Positions 1-9,198 of a DNA stretch of 14,588 nucleotides are shown one piece after another; positions within the stretch are counted from its first letter, which is position 1, and each line of letters starts with the position of its first letter. The stretch is from Scenedesmus sp. ARA3. Taxonomy: Eukaryota > Chlorophyta > Chlorophyceae > Sphaeropleales > Scenedesmaceae. Below the pieces are notes generated by a model, which ran no database searches, was not told the DNA's origin, and saw only the letters and a list, made by a program, of their open reading frames with translations. Made by a program: the position numbers and the translations under genes. The stretch is taken from contig RWJK01000166.1 in assembly GCA_004335835.1 (NCBI GenBank), positions 1 to 14,588 of the forward strand. The letters run 5' to 3'.

Positions 1-480
1 GCCCCCCCTCTCCCTCTACTCTGGAATAGGGACAATCTTGTTTCTGACGATCATAGTCAGACATGATGTCTGGGGTCAATCTGGTGTTTGCAGGATGGCT
101 GCTTGGTTGATTGCTGACTACCCTGTTCTTTTCTGGAATCACAGGAACTTCCATTGAATGCCTGCAAGCACGATGGAATAGTACTCCCGCCCCTTCCCCC
201 TCCTCCTGATCATTCAGATGCTCCTGCGGGGCGCGGGGCCAATGGCAACGTTGCTATATCTAATGGTGACGTGCTTACCCGTATTGCAGTAGCAGCGGCT
301 GCTGCACAATGCGCAAGGGATATAACACGATTGATGCATTGTTCTCCATGACCCACCCCGGGTTGAACGGCGATCAAAAGGCGTCCGCCAACAGCGGAGA
401 AGACTTGGTTGTAAAGGGAGAGTTTTCATTTTACAACATGTAAGCAGGGCTGAAGCTGGCTCTGGCGCCGAAAGGCTGTT
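1..480. other. gene-free stretch, left edge
   Basis: No convincing coding sequence or RNA gene was found. The longest open frames (154-351 + and 214-552 -) are short, overlap each other and have no recognisable motif. The first 20 bases are pyrimidine-rich. A small hairpin lies at 58-72 with six-base arms cagaca/tgtctg around TGA. This stretch could be flanking DNA, an intron or UTR of a gene outside the window, or a further decayed part of the LINE to the right. Confidence 0.4.
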
Positions 481-495
481 GTGTTTGTGGATTTC

Positions 496-523
496 AAAGA
501 AGAAGAGAGAAGGAGAGAAAGGA
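496..523 (+). repeat. polypurine tract
   Basis: An uninterrupted run of 28 purines (A/G only, built from AGA and GGA units) lies directly before the short tandem repeat at 525-566. It is simple-sequence DNA with no coding signal. Confidence 0.75.
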
Positions 524-524
524 C

Positions 525-566
525 TTGCACGGAATTGGCACGGAATTGGCACGGATTGGCACGGAT
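525..566 (+). repeat. 10-11 bp tandem repeat, four units
   Basis: There are four consecutive units of the form TGGCACGGAAT: 525-535 (first unit TTGCACGGAAT), 536-546, 547-556 and 557-566. The last two have lost one A and are 10 bp long. This is a minisatellite-like repeat of unknown function. Confidence 0.85.
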
Positions 567-687
567 TTCATATTGGAACATTGTGAGCAGCTTTGTGTGC
601 ATGGGCAGTTTCTCGTTCTGGTGCAACGTAAGCCGCAATCAGGCTGCTGGCTGCTGTCAATGGGCAGCTTCAAGACCAAGTTGGTCA

Positions 688-930
688 CCCATTCACACAG
701 AGCTAGGGACCAAACAGGGTAGCGAGTTGCACCCTATTTGGCATGGTAATAGAGTTGATGCATGGCCTCATCACCATCAGGGATGACACTTCTGGCATCG
801 GCCCCTTGGGCCTCAGGTTGGCAGCTTGCGTCTGCCCGGTCTCTTGTTCGCAGACGATGTCGGTCTGTTAGCGGAGTCATATGAAGGCGTGCATGCCTTG
901 CTGAAATGGTTGAATCCGTATCAACATAGT
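688..930 (+). pseudogene. reverse transcriptase fragment of a LINE
   Basis: One reading frame, interrupted by a single TGA at 784-786, carries two RT hallmarks. The first is GTKQG at 706-720, matching the G-x-K/R-Q-G block that precedes the catalytic region in non-LTR RTs. The second is LLFADDVGLLAES at 841-879, containing F-A-D-D, the catalytic YxDD/FADD box with its two aspartates, followed by the usual hydrophobic strand. The 42 codons between the blocks match the family's normal spacing. Similarity fades after about 915 (ALLKWL). Upstream finger motifs and the first catalytic aspartate block are not visible. The in-frame stop and missing parts mean it cannot encode an active enzyme. It stands next to no host exon. 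Confidence 0.8.
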
Positions 931-2403
931 TATTTGAAAAATCACTCCTATGGGGTCTATTTACATGCTGTGTCCTCCGCAACCCACGAGTGCATCTGCC
1001 GTGCTCAAAGTTGCTCACTTATGCTGGTCAGCCTCCAGCATTCAGTGAAGTTACACATACCTGTGCATTATCATGCATGCTACTAAGGGCCTGCAGCCTG
1101 CGGCGGCCGCCTTGGTGGCATCAGGCTCTAAAGCCATGCATGCTGTAAAACGTCGAATGCATACAAGGAGAATGCACAGCTGCGCACCTTCAAACAAAGA
1201 CCAGGAGGCCCCCCGCCCATACTCTCCCGATGCTCCGATTTGGCTGCCATGCAGGCAAAGCAGTCCGGTTGCGCAGCATCACGCATGCTCTGCGGACGCG
1301 CTTTTGAAAACAGTGCATCAAGCATGACGACATGAAGTGTCGCATGGGATCATGATTGCCTTAGGTGTGTTACAATACCCCCAGCTTGACGTAACATAAC
1401 AACAGACATGCCAGCGATGAGTAAGGTTGGGCCAGAAGCGTGCAAGCTACGCGTGTGCTGCGCACACAGCAGCCGCCAGAGCAGTGACAGCTCAGCATTC
1501 TCAGCTGAGCAGCACACAGCACACATCCCAAACAGTACTGACATGTTGGTATGTACTCAAGCAGAGGCAAATGACAGCCCATCAATGGAGAATCAAGGGT
1601 GGGTGGGAGGGAAACACGCATGCACAAACGTTGCTCCCGTACAATTAATACCAATACCAATCTGGCATTCAAGCCAAGCTGCATCATTAATACAGCGACA
1701 TCACACTACCATGCACTTGAACTCCTGATGACAACAGCCTAGTCAAACTAACACATGTCAGTTCCATGATCCCTGCAGCACAACACGTACTTACCATTGA
1801 GATCCAGGGTGACACTTGTCTTGTCTTCTGCACCGCATGTATGGTGCTTGGGGTCGTTCTCCACATAGTTGTTTCTTCTTGCATGCAGACACAGAAATGT
1901 GGCTGATAAGGTGATTGTGGCGTTCGTGAGCGCCATAACAGGTACTGGCAGCGCATCCTCAGTGGAAGCTCTGATGCAAGACTTGCATCGAAAGTGGCAT
2001 CATGCTGCAATGATTGGTGCGGCCGTTGACCCGGTATGCTCAACGTGTCTGTTACCGGAGAGTTTACAGCCTACACTGGAGCGCACCTATGTGATCGCTG
2101 GGATGCTGCGGGCTTGTCCATTGCAACCCCTGCACTGCACAATCTGCTAAACGTCGTCATGGGCCCACCTGCAGCTTGGGTGCATCCACTTTACGGTACT
2201 ACAGCCTTCAAGTGTGCCACCCAACCTGCTTACATGACGTGTCTCCCCTTCCGGTGTTGCAGTGCATGGTGCGGTCGCACACTGGTTCAGCTATGCTTGA
2301 GGCTCAGAGCAGCAGTCATGCGCGGCCGCGGCTGCCTCGGCATCTCGGGTGTGTCGCCTGTTCTCAGTCATGACCTGGCGGCGGCCAGTAGGGCAGCGTG
2401 GTG
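931..2403. other. middle of the LINE remnant, no intact gene
   Basis: Only short open frames in changing frames are present (for example 1408-1728 +, 1687-2043 -, 2036-2437 +), none with a recognised domain. A segment around 1928-2020 (+) contains an Arg/Trp-rich stretch (RYWQRI) that could belong to the post-RT region of a LINE, but this is weak. A small hairpin at 1490-1510 has arms gctcagc/gctgagc. Confidence 0.35.
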
Positions 2404-2499
2404 GGCACCGTGCATGCCCGCACATATGATAATTTAGAAGACATCGAGCACTTTCTTCTAGAATGCTTTGCGAATGATCATTTGCGCGCTCCCTACTAA
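2404..2499 (+). pseudogene. C-terminal tail fragment of a LINE ORF2 protein
   Basis: A frame ending at the TAA at 2497-2499 reads VHARTYDNLEDIEHFLLEC and then FANDHLRAPY. The pattern acidic-E/D-x-x-E-H-F-L-L-E-C-x-x-x-x-x-x-L-R is typical of the Cys/His segment near the end of many LINE ORF2 proteins, usually written C-x-x-C...E-x-x-x-H-x-x-x-x-C. The upstream C-x-x-C pair is not visible in this frame, which has stops before about 2395. Frameshifts in the preceding region are therefore likely. The call rests on one motif plus the RT fragment 1.5 kb upstream on the same strand. Confidence 0.55.
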
Positions 2500-3456
2500 G
2501 AGATTTTCAGCCAGAGAAGAGAACATGCACTAGTGATATACTCAGCGGCCATCATGCCCCATGCTGTTCATGTGTGAAGATCAGGAGGGCTGGGCGGTTT
2601 AACCATAGCGTAATGTACCGTATGCAATGTTACCTGTCTGTCCTGTTGAAGCTGTCACCAGAGCACTCAAGTGTTCTGATTTAGCCTGGCAATTTAGTGC
2701 CAGGCAATGATACAATGCAAGCTACAGAATCTAGCTCATGGGCGCCTCACACACAGTATGCCATACTACGGTAGTTGTACTTCGTTGTTCCCTAACACTG
2801 TTCTGAACAGTTTATAATCTTCTATATGTACGGACAAATCGTCTGACTGGTGACGAGTCATTAGTTTTTTGAGAGAGGATAGTTACATGTGGGTCCGGGC
2901 ACCATCTGCCACAACATGTTGAACACATGAACACACCTAGGTGACTGACAGGAACAGCAGTGCGGATAGTGCAGACGCGTTATCCGCAGACAACGGAGCA
3001 CTTGAGGTGAATATCAGTCTAAAAGAATGCTGTTGATACCCAGATGAAGGGGTAAGCGTGCATATAGCAGCGACCGCGGCGTGTGCTGTGACCGTTCCCG
3101 TCTAGAATGCTGTCGCAGTTTGGCCGATGCTCAACTACTTCTTCTCAAAAATATCTGCACATGTTGTCATCATCTTGAATATTCATGCATGTTCATGCAG
3201 GAGCCAAGCACTGCGCACTCATGAACAAGCAGCCTACAGCTGTACAGGCACATGTAGAAGCATGACAGGCGTAGAGGTTGCGCAGCTCAATGGCGGTCGT
3301 GCCATGAAGGGCTGAAACAATGATTCACATTATTGATACCGTTTCAGCTCATCATACAGCGCAGCTGGAGTGGATGTCCAAAGTTCTCGTTGCCCAGCTG
3401 CCACGGCATGCTAGCAGTACACAGCTGACAGCTGCAGGCCTGCACGCCGCATTCCA
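2500..3456. other. gene-free stretch with small hairpins
   Basis: No supported gene was found; the one open frame over 60 codons (3127-3315 +) has no motif. Two clear small hairpins are present: 2685-2704 (arms cctggca/tgccagg, 6-nt loop) and 2961-2988 (arms tgcggata/tatccgca, 12-nt loop). The DNA just after 2499 may still belong to the 3' part of the LINE. Confidence 0.4.
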
Positions 3457-3744
3457 TTACCCGGAAAATCGCACAGCTAAGGGGATGGTATCAATACCAT
3501 GGTAGCAAAACCTGCGATTTCTATAACTTATGCTGTCTTGAGCCTCGATCGCTGCAGAGTTCACCATTGGATCGGCAACTTTCTTTATATGGATCGAAAT
3601 GGACATTGCAAATCCGAACCATTGAAAACAGCCGTCCGCCTTGTATTCGCCGAAAAATCGCCAAATTACCAACTCTACTACATTTTTTGTTGCCCGTTTT
3701 TGCTTAGCTGTGTCTGTACAGTTTGGGGCGAATTGGAATGCCAT
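3457..3744 (-). other. hypothetical open frame, 95 codons, unrecognised
   Basis: An ATG-initiated frame (ATG at 3742-3744) runs to a stop at 3457-3459. The translation is not low-complexity. It has a protein-like middle with many aromatic residues (around VIWRFFGEY and the FQWFGFAM segment), but I recognise no family. The DNA here looks more AT-rich and less CAG/TGCA-rich than its surroundings, and the opposite strand is also open (3499-3846). It could be a single-exon gene, an exon, part of an unrecognised transposon, or chance. No promoter or poly(A) evidence was found. It is listed because the block stands out, not because coding is shown. Confidence 0.2.
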
Positions 3745-3846
3745 GCAAAGCCCTTTGCAGCGGGTGCACCACGTGGAAGTGACACCAGCTTGACAAACAT
3801 TTTACACCATGTCAACCTCGAACATCGCTTGAAGTTTGTATTTTAA
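3499..3846 (+). other. hypothetical open frame, 115 codons, antisense to the previous one
   Basis: An ATG frame reads from 3499 to the TAA ending at 3846. Residues about 71-84 are hydrophobic and Cys-rich (YYIFCCPFLLSCVC), so a membrane segment is conceivable. It overlaps the 95-codon minus-strand frame for 246 bp, so at most one of the two is likely to be real. No homologue is recognised. Confidence 0.15.
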
Positions 3847-4119
3847 TGACACGGTGAATCTTTGCATGCATTGGCTCTGCCATAGCTGGCCATTATCTGC
3901 CAGGCACCGCATTCCTGTCTAACAGGCACTGACAGTGGCGGGCTGGTTAAAACAGCGTCCAACCCTATCTGGGTGGCAGGGTATGATGCTGCTGGTGCTG
4001 CTTTGTTTGTCTATTCTTGCTTGACTTTCACTCGTTCATGTTTCACCAGCAATTCTGCTGTGTTTTGGCACTGTTAAGCAGTGTTGGCAATTCATGCACA
4101 ACATGCAAGCCAGAGTGGC
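3847..4119. other. gene-free stretch left of the palindrome cluster
   Basis: Nothing supported as coding or RNA was seen here. An open frame at 4043-4303 (-) runs through the palindromes to the right and has no recognisable motif. Confidence 0.4.
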
Positions 4120-4157
4120 GTTGAGGACAGGCACAATATATTGTGCCTGTCCTCAAC
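4120..4157. repeat. 38-bp perfect palindrome
   Basis: The 19-base left arm (4120-4138, core gaggacaggcacaata) is followed with no spacer by its exact reverse complement (4139-4157). Every pair was checked base by base, and the next pair out (4119/4158) fails. It is the first of three palindromes placed end to end. A perfect palindrome of this size can form a cruciform or a hairpin in RNA from either strand. Confidence 0.97.
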
Positions 4158-4186
4158 TCAGATCTGCATAAATATGCAGATCTGAG
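4157..4186. repeat. inverted repeat, 14-bp perfect arms, 2-nt loop
   Basis: The arm ctcagatctgcata (4157-4170) and its exact reverse complement (4173-4186) surround the dinucleotide AA. It shares its first base with the last base of the preceding palindrome, so the two hairpins abut with no spacer. Confidence 0.97.
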
Positions 4187-4190
4187 TATT

Positions 4191-4208
4191 CTTCTTCTAT
4201 AGAAGGAG
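4191..4208. repeat. 18-bp near-perfect palindrome
   Basis: The palindrome is centred between 4199 and 4200. Six perfect pairs (cttcta/tagaag, 4194-4205) are extended by a T/G position and two further pairs. It lies four bases after the second palindrome and closes the cluster. Confidence 0.85.
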
Positions 4209-4273
4209 TTAAGGTCGACGGTGGGACGGTTCAGGAATTGTATGTATGCATCTAAAATTTTCCATGATGTTTT

Positions 4274-4300
4274 ACAGCAGCGCATGGACTGCGCTGTTGT
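4274..4300. repeat. 11-bp-arm hairpin
   Basis: Arms 4274-4284 and 4290-4300 are complementary apart from one G/T position, around the 5-nt loop tggac. It lies about 65 bp to the right of the triple palindrome cluster and may belong to the same structured region. Confidence 0.8.
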
Positions 4301-4887
4301 CATACACTGTGACTAGTGCCGTAAGAAGACATACACGTCACCGACGCGTCACGGAAGGGTTGTCACGTTTGTCACGGCGTGGCATGCCAACATTCGTGCA
4401 CGGCGCACGGTGCAGTGATGCAGTAACTGCAGTACACCACACGTATAAATGGTTGTGTCTAGGCTGTTTTGTGCGCATATGGTCGCTCAACTGCGCCCTA
4501 CGATGCTGACGAGCTTGCGTTGCACATCGTGGACAGCCGCAGCAGGCGCGCCAGGTACCTAACTACCGGTCGCGGCATGATGCCGAAACAGCTGTTTCTG
4601 AGCTTTAAGTGAAATGCGTTATCCTTGAGATGCTTCGAGAGCAACAACAAGGCCTACAACACGCAATATTCAACGAACCAGATACTGGACAAAGCGTATG
4701 AGTGAAGCAACGTAACCAAAGTCAGGCACATGATACTTGAGCACTTTTAGATGCCGAAGGGGTTGTAATATGCTGGGTTTAGTCCATCGATCATGACATG
4801 CGATGAGCGCCAGCTTGCCGACCAGACTAGTCAGTACTGGTTCGAAGCAGAGTTCGTGCTGCCTGAGCAAAGGCGTCAAAACGTACG
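4301..4887. other. upstream region of the fucosyltransferase-like gene
   Basis: No gene is supported. Four copies of a GTCAC element lie within 4336-4376 (cgtcac at 4336 and 4347, tgtcacg at 4361 and 4370). A 13-bp palindrome tgcagtaactgca lies around 4419-4431. This stretch presumably holds the promoter and 5' UTR of the gene starting at 4888, but no TATA box could be placed with confidence. An in-frame TGA at 4864-4866 bars any earlier start in that frame. Confidence 0.35.
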
Positions 4888-7168
4888 ATGAACAAATTTA
4901 ACCAATGCGTTGCCGTGAGATTGGCTTGCGTGTTGGTGCTTGCCACCACAGTAGCAAGCGTGCTGCCCTCCTCCCAGTCACACCTGACCAGCAGCACAGT
5001 CCATAGCACCACACGACACCAGGTGTACAAGAATTTACGGTTCCTGCAGTCGGTTCCTGCAACCAGTGCTGTCCTTGATAGCTCAGTTGTGCAGCCTGGT
5101 GCTGCTGCAGCTGCAGCAGTAGCAGCAGCAAGGTCGGCAGCAGAAGAAGTCAGAGAACTAGAAAGGCAGTTGCCAGACTACACGCTCCAACCTTTCGAGC
5201 TAAATGCAGCTTTCCTGCCAAAACTGGTGCGTGGCAGCTACTTGTTTATTTGCTGACCTGGATGTCTGCAGCGGCGCCGTAATCTTGCAGCCGTGAGCAA
5301 AGATGTGGGATCTGCTTCGTGCAGGGTACACTTGGCTGCAGCAGATCTGCAGGTGTTTCCCATGTATCTCCACCTGCTGTGCAGCCAACAGAGGGCGGGT
5401 GTTTTATCAAGTGCAGCGGAACGCAGTTCACACTGCCGTACATGCTGGGCGCTGCTCAACTTGCCGCCCTGCTGCCGTGCCTCCTAGGTGTACCCCATCG
5501 AGCGTGGCACGTGTGGCAACTGGATGAAGCCATACGCACAGCTGCACAGGGACATCTTGCAGGGGCACAAGCCTGCCCGCTACAGCATCTTCAAGCAGGA
5601 CAGGAACGGGCTCACTGACAGGCTGGTGTCCAGCGTTAGCGTGTTCCTGCATGCGCTGCTGACAGACAGGGCCTTCCTGTTTGACTGGTCTGGCAGGGGC
5701 AGCCTATGGGATGCTTACAGGTCCAGCTACATAAACTGGCAGTATAACAAAGCCAACCCACCCGAGAAGGATGCAGCTCCGGGCAGCGTGCTGTTGTTAG
5801 ATTTTATGGGGCAGAACAGAGAGGGTGACCACAGGGGCCCCGAGCATGCAGTATACTACAAGTGGTTCACAGACACACAGCTGGAGGATGTGGGCGGCAA
5901 CGCTACACACCTGATCTGGTCGGTCAACAGGTGCGCTGCCTGTGGCGCAGTTATGTGGCTGCTTTGGATGCTTTGAGGTGTCAGCAATGGCGCAGCAAAA
6001 GGGAAGGATCACCACAATTACGAGCCATCAATTCTACGTTGGTTAGCCAAGACGACTTGACAAAAATGCTAATACTAACTGCAGCTTAGTACCCACGAGC
6101 TTACCTATTGTTCACAGCATTCACTGCTCCTTTTCCATGTGTGTTGTGAAGAGACATATCAGCGTCAGGTGATATGTACTGTACTTGCATGCTGCAACTT
6201 GCTGTCCTTGCAAGGTTTTGCGCAGCTGGCTGCACTTCATGCCAACACGCTGCATCATGCTGGCTGCATGTCGGCACACTACCTGGTCCGTGCGTTGCAG
6301 GGGCCTGGTGTGGAAGGCCGCGACTAATAACACACACATAAAGCAGCGCTTGAGGAGCCTTGGGCTCAACCCCATCAACATATTTGGCTGCCTCTTCGAC
6401 TACCTGTACCGCCCCACTCCCAGCACCATGAGCTTGGTGAGGCCGCTGCTGCCGCAGCTGCTCGACCCAAGCATTTTTAAGATCGGCCTGCAAATCCGCA
6501 CAGGGGACGAGCACCTGGGCGGCGCCAAGCGCGCCAAGCAATTTGAGGATGCATTTGAGTGGTTCCACTGCGCAAAGGTAGCAGAGCAGCGCTGGAAGCC
6601 ACCTGGGCAGAAGTCGGTGTGGTTCCTGCTCACGGACTCGCCCGACATCCGTCGCGGCGCTTTGCGGTACCTAGGGGACCAGGTGCTGACCATGCCGGGG
6701 GCTCTGCTGGCCCACACCTTGTACATTCCAAACGGCATGCACAACCGCACGGCGGCCATCTTGGGCTTTGCGGCCGCTGAGACGTGGCTCTTCAGCCTGA
6801 TGGACGTGCACATCATCAGCCGGTTCAGTGGCTTTGGCCGCATGGGTGCAATGATGTCGGGAAACTGGGACCACATTGTGCAGTTGTATGCTGGCATGTG
6901 GAGCCTGTCAGGCTTTGAGGCCAAGCTCACGTACGTGGGTCAGCCTGATGAGGCCAGCACTGCAAACCGCACAATTGTACCTGCAGCGCAGTGTGCGCAC
7001 CCCTCGCAGCGCAATGGACCAGCGTTCTGCTGGCCCGAGGATCCCCCAGGGCCGCTGCCAGCCATGAACGGCAACTCGCCCATGTCCCTTAAGATCCGCC
7101 ACATGTGCAGCAAACCAACCCCCTTGGAGGATATAGTGATGGCGCACACCGGTGCTCGCCGGCGATAA
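4888..7168 (+). CDS. fucosyltransferase-like glycosyltransferase (GT37-like), three exons
   Basis: The predicted product is a 549-aa Golgi or secretory-pathway glycosyltransferase. Exons are 4888-5226, 5488-5930 and 6301-7168. Introns are GT..AG (phases 0 and 2), and the joined frame is open to the TAA at 7166-7168. Residues about 8-27 are hydrophobic (signal peptide or type II anchor). Residues 50-100 are an Ala/Glu-rich stem. The catalytic part starts near 114. NGLTDRL (153-159) followed by a VFLHALLTDRAFLF strand matches the GDRL-type N-terminal block. NRG at 260-262 and FGCLFDYL (289-296) are typical internal blocks. IGLQIRTGD (322-330) matches the GDP-fucose-binding G-x-Q-I-R motif I, and SRFSGFGRMG (434-443) matches the late S-x-F-G block. 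Transfer of fucose from GDP-fucose is inferred from family; the acceptor is unknown. The ATG at 4888 is the first after an in-frame stop. The gene faces the GT92 gene downstream. Confidence 0.82.
5227..5487 (+). other. intron 1 of the fucosyltransferase-like gene
   Basis: This 261-bp intron is phase 0, with donor GTGCGT after the Leu-113 codon and acceptor CTCCTAG before the Val-114 codon (GTG TAC CCC). The donor is preceded by an exon frame that stops 30 bp further on, and the downstream frame opens at the acceptor. A further small exon inside it cannot be excluded. Confidence 0.75.
5931..6300 (+). other. intron 2 of the fucosyltransferase-like gene
   Basis: This 370-bp intron is phase 2, with donor GTGCGC and acceptor GTTGCAG. 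Splicing AG to G restores an Arg codon and gives SVN-R-GLVWK, which fits the family's NRG block. That is the main reason for choosing this acceptor over the earlier TTGCAAG at about 6216. It holds a small hairpin at 6154-6177 (arms acatatca/tgatatgt, 8-nt loop). Confidence 0.78.
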
Positions 7169-7495
7169 TCTGTCAGCCGCAACATGCAATGTTGATTGTC
7201 TATTGTTGGGTTTGCACTCTGAATCAGCCGGATGATGCAGCACTTCGCGGCACCATCTGCCAGGGTGCTGTGTCCCTGAGTCAACATATGATGTTTGGGT
7301 TGCTGTTACCAAGATAATGGGCTGAGCCTGCATGCTTTTGAACCAAGCATCTCCTAAATTCAAGTAAAACGCAACAGCTGAACTGAAATTGCATGGCACC
7401 AGATGCAATGCTTGGCCTTGCATTCGTCATGCAGCAGCTCATAGCCACGCAGTCGAGGCAACAGCACCTGCAATGCTGACAACCGACAGTGTGCC

Positions 7496-7521
7496 AGTTG
7501 CTTTTACAAGTTGCTTTTACA
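7496..7521 (+). repeat. 13-bp tandem duplication
   Basis: Two identical adjacent copies of agttgcttttaca occupy 7496-7508 and 7509-7521. It is a short exact duplication in spacer or 3' UTR DNA. Confidence 0.95.
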
Positions 7522-7737
7522 CTGTGGAGCACCCGGTACTTGGCAAGTCGTACAGACAGAATAGCATTCGCTTGCCATCAGCAACATAAACACATACCTA
7601 GTGTTTACACTAACCTAAATAGATCTAGTACTAGCCTACTTGCATGCAACTGACTTATCTGCTCGGTCGTCATACATTTTGATCAAACTGAACGGTGCTG
7701 GTGCACAAAGGCGGCCACCTTTGGGGTCCTGGAGCGG

Positions 7738-7742
7738 TGTAA
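7738..7742 (+). terminator. possible TGTAA poly(A) signal of the + strand gene
   Basis: This is the first TGTAA pentamer after the stop at 7168, 570 bp downstream. TGTAA is the common poly(A) signal of chlorophyte algae. The distance is long but possible. A pentamer is expected often by chance, so this is a weak call. Confidence 0.25.
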
Positions 7743-8675
7743 ATTCGTCCTTACATGTGCAACCATGGTTGCAGAGTGTCCTACATGCTTGTGCAGCTAG
7801 CTGGCGTTCAACGACTGCACGACTACAAGATGATGTCCATGCAATCAATGATGTCAGCATGGCGGGCACGGAGCAGGATAATATACTTGGGTGACAGTTT
7901 CAATTGAGCAGTGCAGATTTACTTTAAAGTCGTCACAGGTCTTCCTAGCCGCCTTGATTTTCTCTCACAACAACAAGTATCACCATGCCTCCCTGTAGTG
8001 AACTCTTTTAGTTGGGAACCTCAAGAACACAGATGCGCGGCATGACCTGGCATTTGCTTTCTGGCTGGCAGCATGCCCTAGTCACCGCCATGACTCAGGG
8101 CCGGCCCGAAGTCACGGTGCCAAATTAGGTTTTGGGATGTGTATTGTAACACGTTATGCTGGTGTTATTGTGTCAAGCACAAGCACGCTTTTTTAAGCAC
8201 ACAACTCTGGACGCAAAATCATATTCCTGGTGGCCAGCAGCGTCTATATCCTGCCGACATAGCCCCCCACACAAAAATACAACTGGTGACCATCTACTGT
8301 TAACATTGAGTTTTCAGTTTTTTACTGTGATATCTACGGTCAATTTATGTACGGTCGGTGCTACTTGCATGCAGTGACTCCCATGCACATTGTCTGTGTT
8401 AGGTTTTGACGAGTATGTTGTTTTTTCTGCTGTTGTGGCTGACCTGCGAGTGTCATGACTGAAACCCACACCACGGGCTACCTGGGACTACATGAAGGCA
8501 GGGAGCAGCAGTTGCAAATGCCCCCCGCCCGGGCGGTGCCATTTGTTGCTGCCCTGTAAACCTTCTTTGCGCCTGCAGGTGAGAACTTCGCATGATGCTC
8601 TGATGCCACGATGCTGGACAGCCGTGCCTGCATGGACAGCCCACTTGGAGCGCCGGGGGACCTTGAGCGGGAGGT

Positions 8676-8715
8676 CTTGAAGGTGCCCAGCTTTGCTTGA
8701 AGGTGCGCAGCTTTG
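8676..8715 (+). repeat. 20-bp tandem duplication
   Basis: Two adjacent 20-bp copies (cttgaaggtgcccagctttg and the same with G for C at position 12) occupy 8676-8695 and 8696-8715. They are followed by a run of Ts. Confidence 0.95.
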
Positions 8716-9129
8716 CTTTTTTCATGCTAGACTGTCCATCTTTACAAGCAGCAGTTGCGCCAGGACTGAAGTCCCAACCCCATGACAACTGGGCAAGTGT
8801 TGCGCGGCAGCTCGGTCCTGCACTGCTGCAGGGCTCAATAGCAGCTATATGAACCGATTTCAACGAACCATAGAGTTCACGAGATTGTGCGTCTCGTCAC
8901 AGTTCTCATCGAATTCACAATGGCATAACACTTCACGCACTTCACGCAACTGAAAAGCTGCACATATGGCCTGCTATTGAGCTCAGCATCATGCAGAGCT
9001 GCGTGAGCTGACTCTTGGTGCAGGTCTGCATTGCTGCCTTGCGGCAAAGCCTGCTATGCTCTTCTGATCTTGGTTTGCTGTCATCTGCCACTGTCGCCAA
9101 TTGCAGCATACAGCCTCCCCGTTGCAGTT

Positions 9130-9198
9130 GCATGTGGTTCAGGCAACACAGATTGATTTGGATGCATTGCATGTGGTTCAGGCATGTGGTTCAGGCAA
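9130..9198 (+). repeat. three copies of a gcatgtggttcaggca element
   Basis: Copies start at 9130, 9169 and 9182. The last two form a 13-bp head-to-tail repeat (catgtggttcagg twice) followed by CAATG. They lie just beyond the predicted poly(A) signal of the minus-strand gene. Function is unknown. Confidence 0.9.

Larger units (their letters stand above)
688..2499 (+). mobile_element. degenerate LINE-type (non-LTR) retrotransposon remnant
   Basis: Two coding relics on the same strand, about 1.5 kb apart, look like parts of one LINE ORF2. The first is a reverse transcriptase core at the left (GTKQG at 706-720, FADD at 847-858). The second is a tail block at the right containing the string EDIEHFLLEC. 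The order and spacing suit the C-terminal half of a LINE polyprotein, where the RT is followed by a variable region and a Cys/His segment. The middle (930-2400) has only short, shifting open frames, so the copy is dead. No poly(A) tail, target-site duplication or 5' end was found, so the outer limits are uncertain. The endonuclease domain was not seen. Confidence 0.6.

Noticed and set aside
154..351. 65-codon Pro/Ala-rich frame on the + strand
   Set aside because: It is short and low-complexity, with an overlapping minus-strand frame and no motif.
4839..4848. tRNA-like B box (ggttcgaagc)
   Set aside because: It lacks the trailing CC of the B box. No matching A box or cloverleaf was found upstream.
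6217..6300. Earlier acceptor (TTGCAAG) for exon 3 of the fucosyltransferase-like gene
   Set aside because: Joining there puts the sequence in a frame (GFAQLAALHANTL...) that reaches a stop before the conserved FGCLFDYL block. The acceptor ending at 6300 restores both frame and the NRG motif.
6101..6930. Open frames of 155 and 176 codons on the minus strand
   Set aside because: They are antisense to exon 3 and intron 2 of the fucosyltransferase-like gene, which carries the recognisable motifs on the + strand.
8453..8863. 136-codon minus-strand frame in the spacer
   Set aside because: It is rich in Cys, Pro, Ala and Ser with no motif. It covers the 20-bp tandem duplication, and there is no support for splicing or a poly(A) signal.
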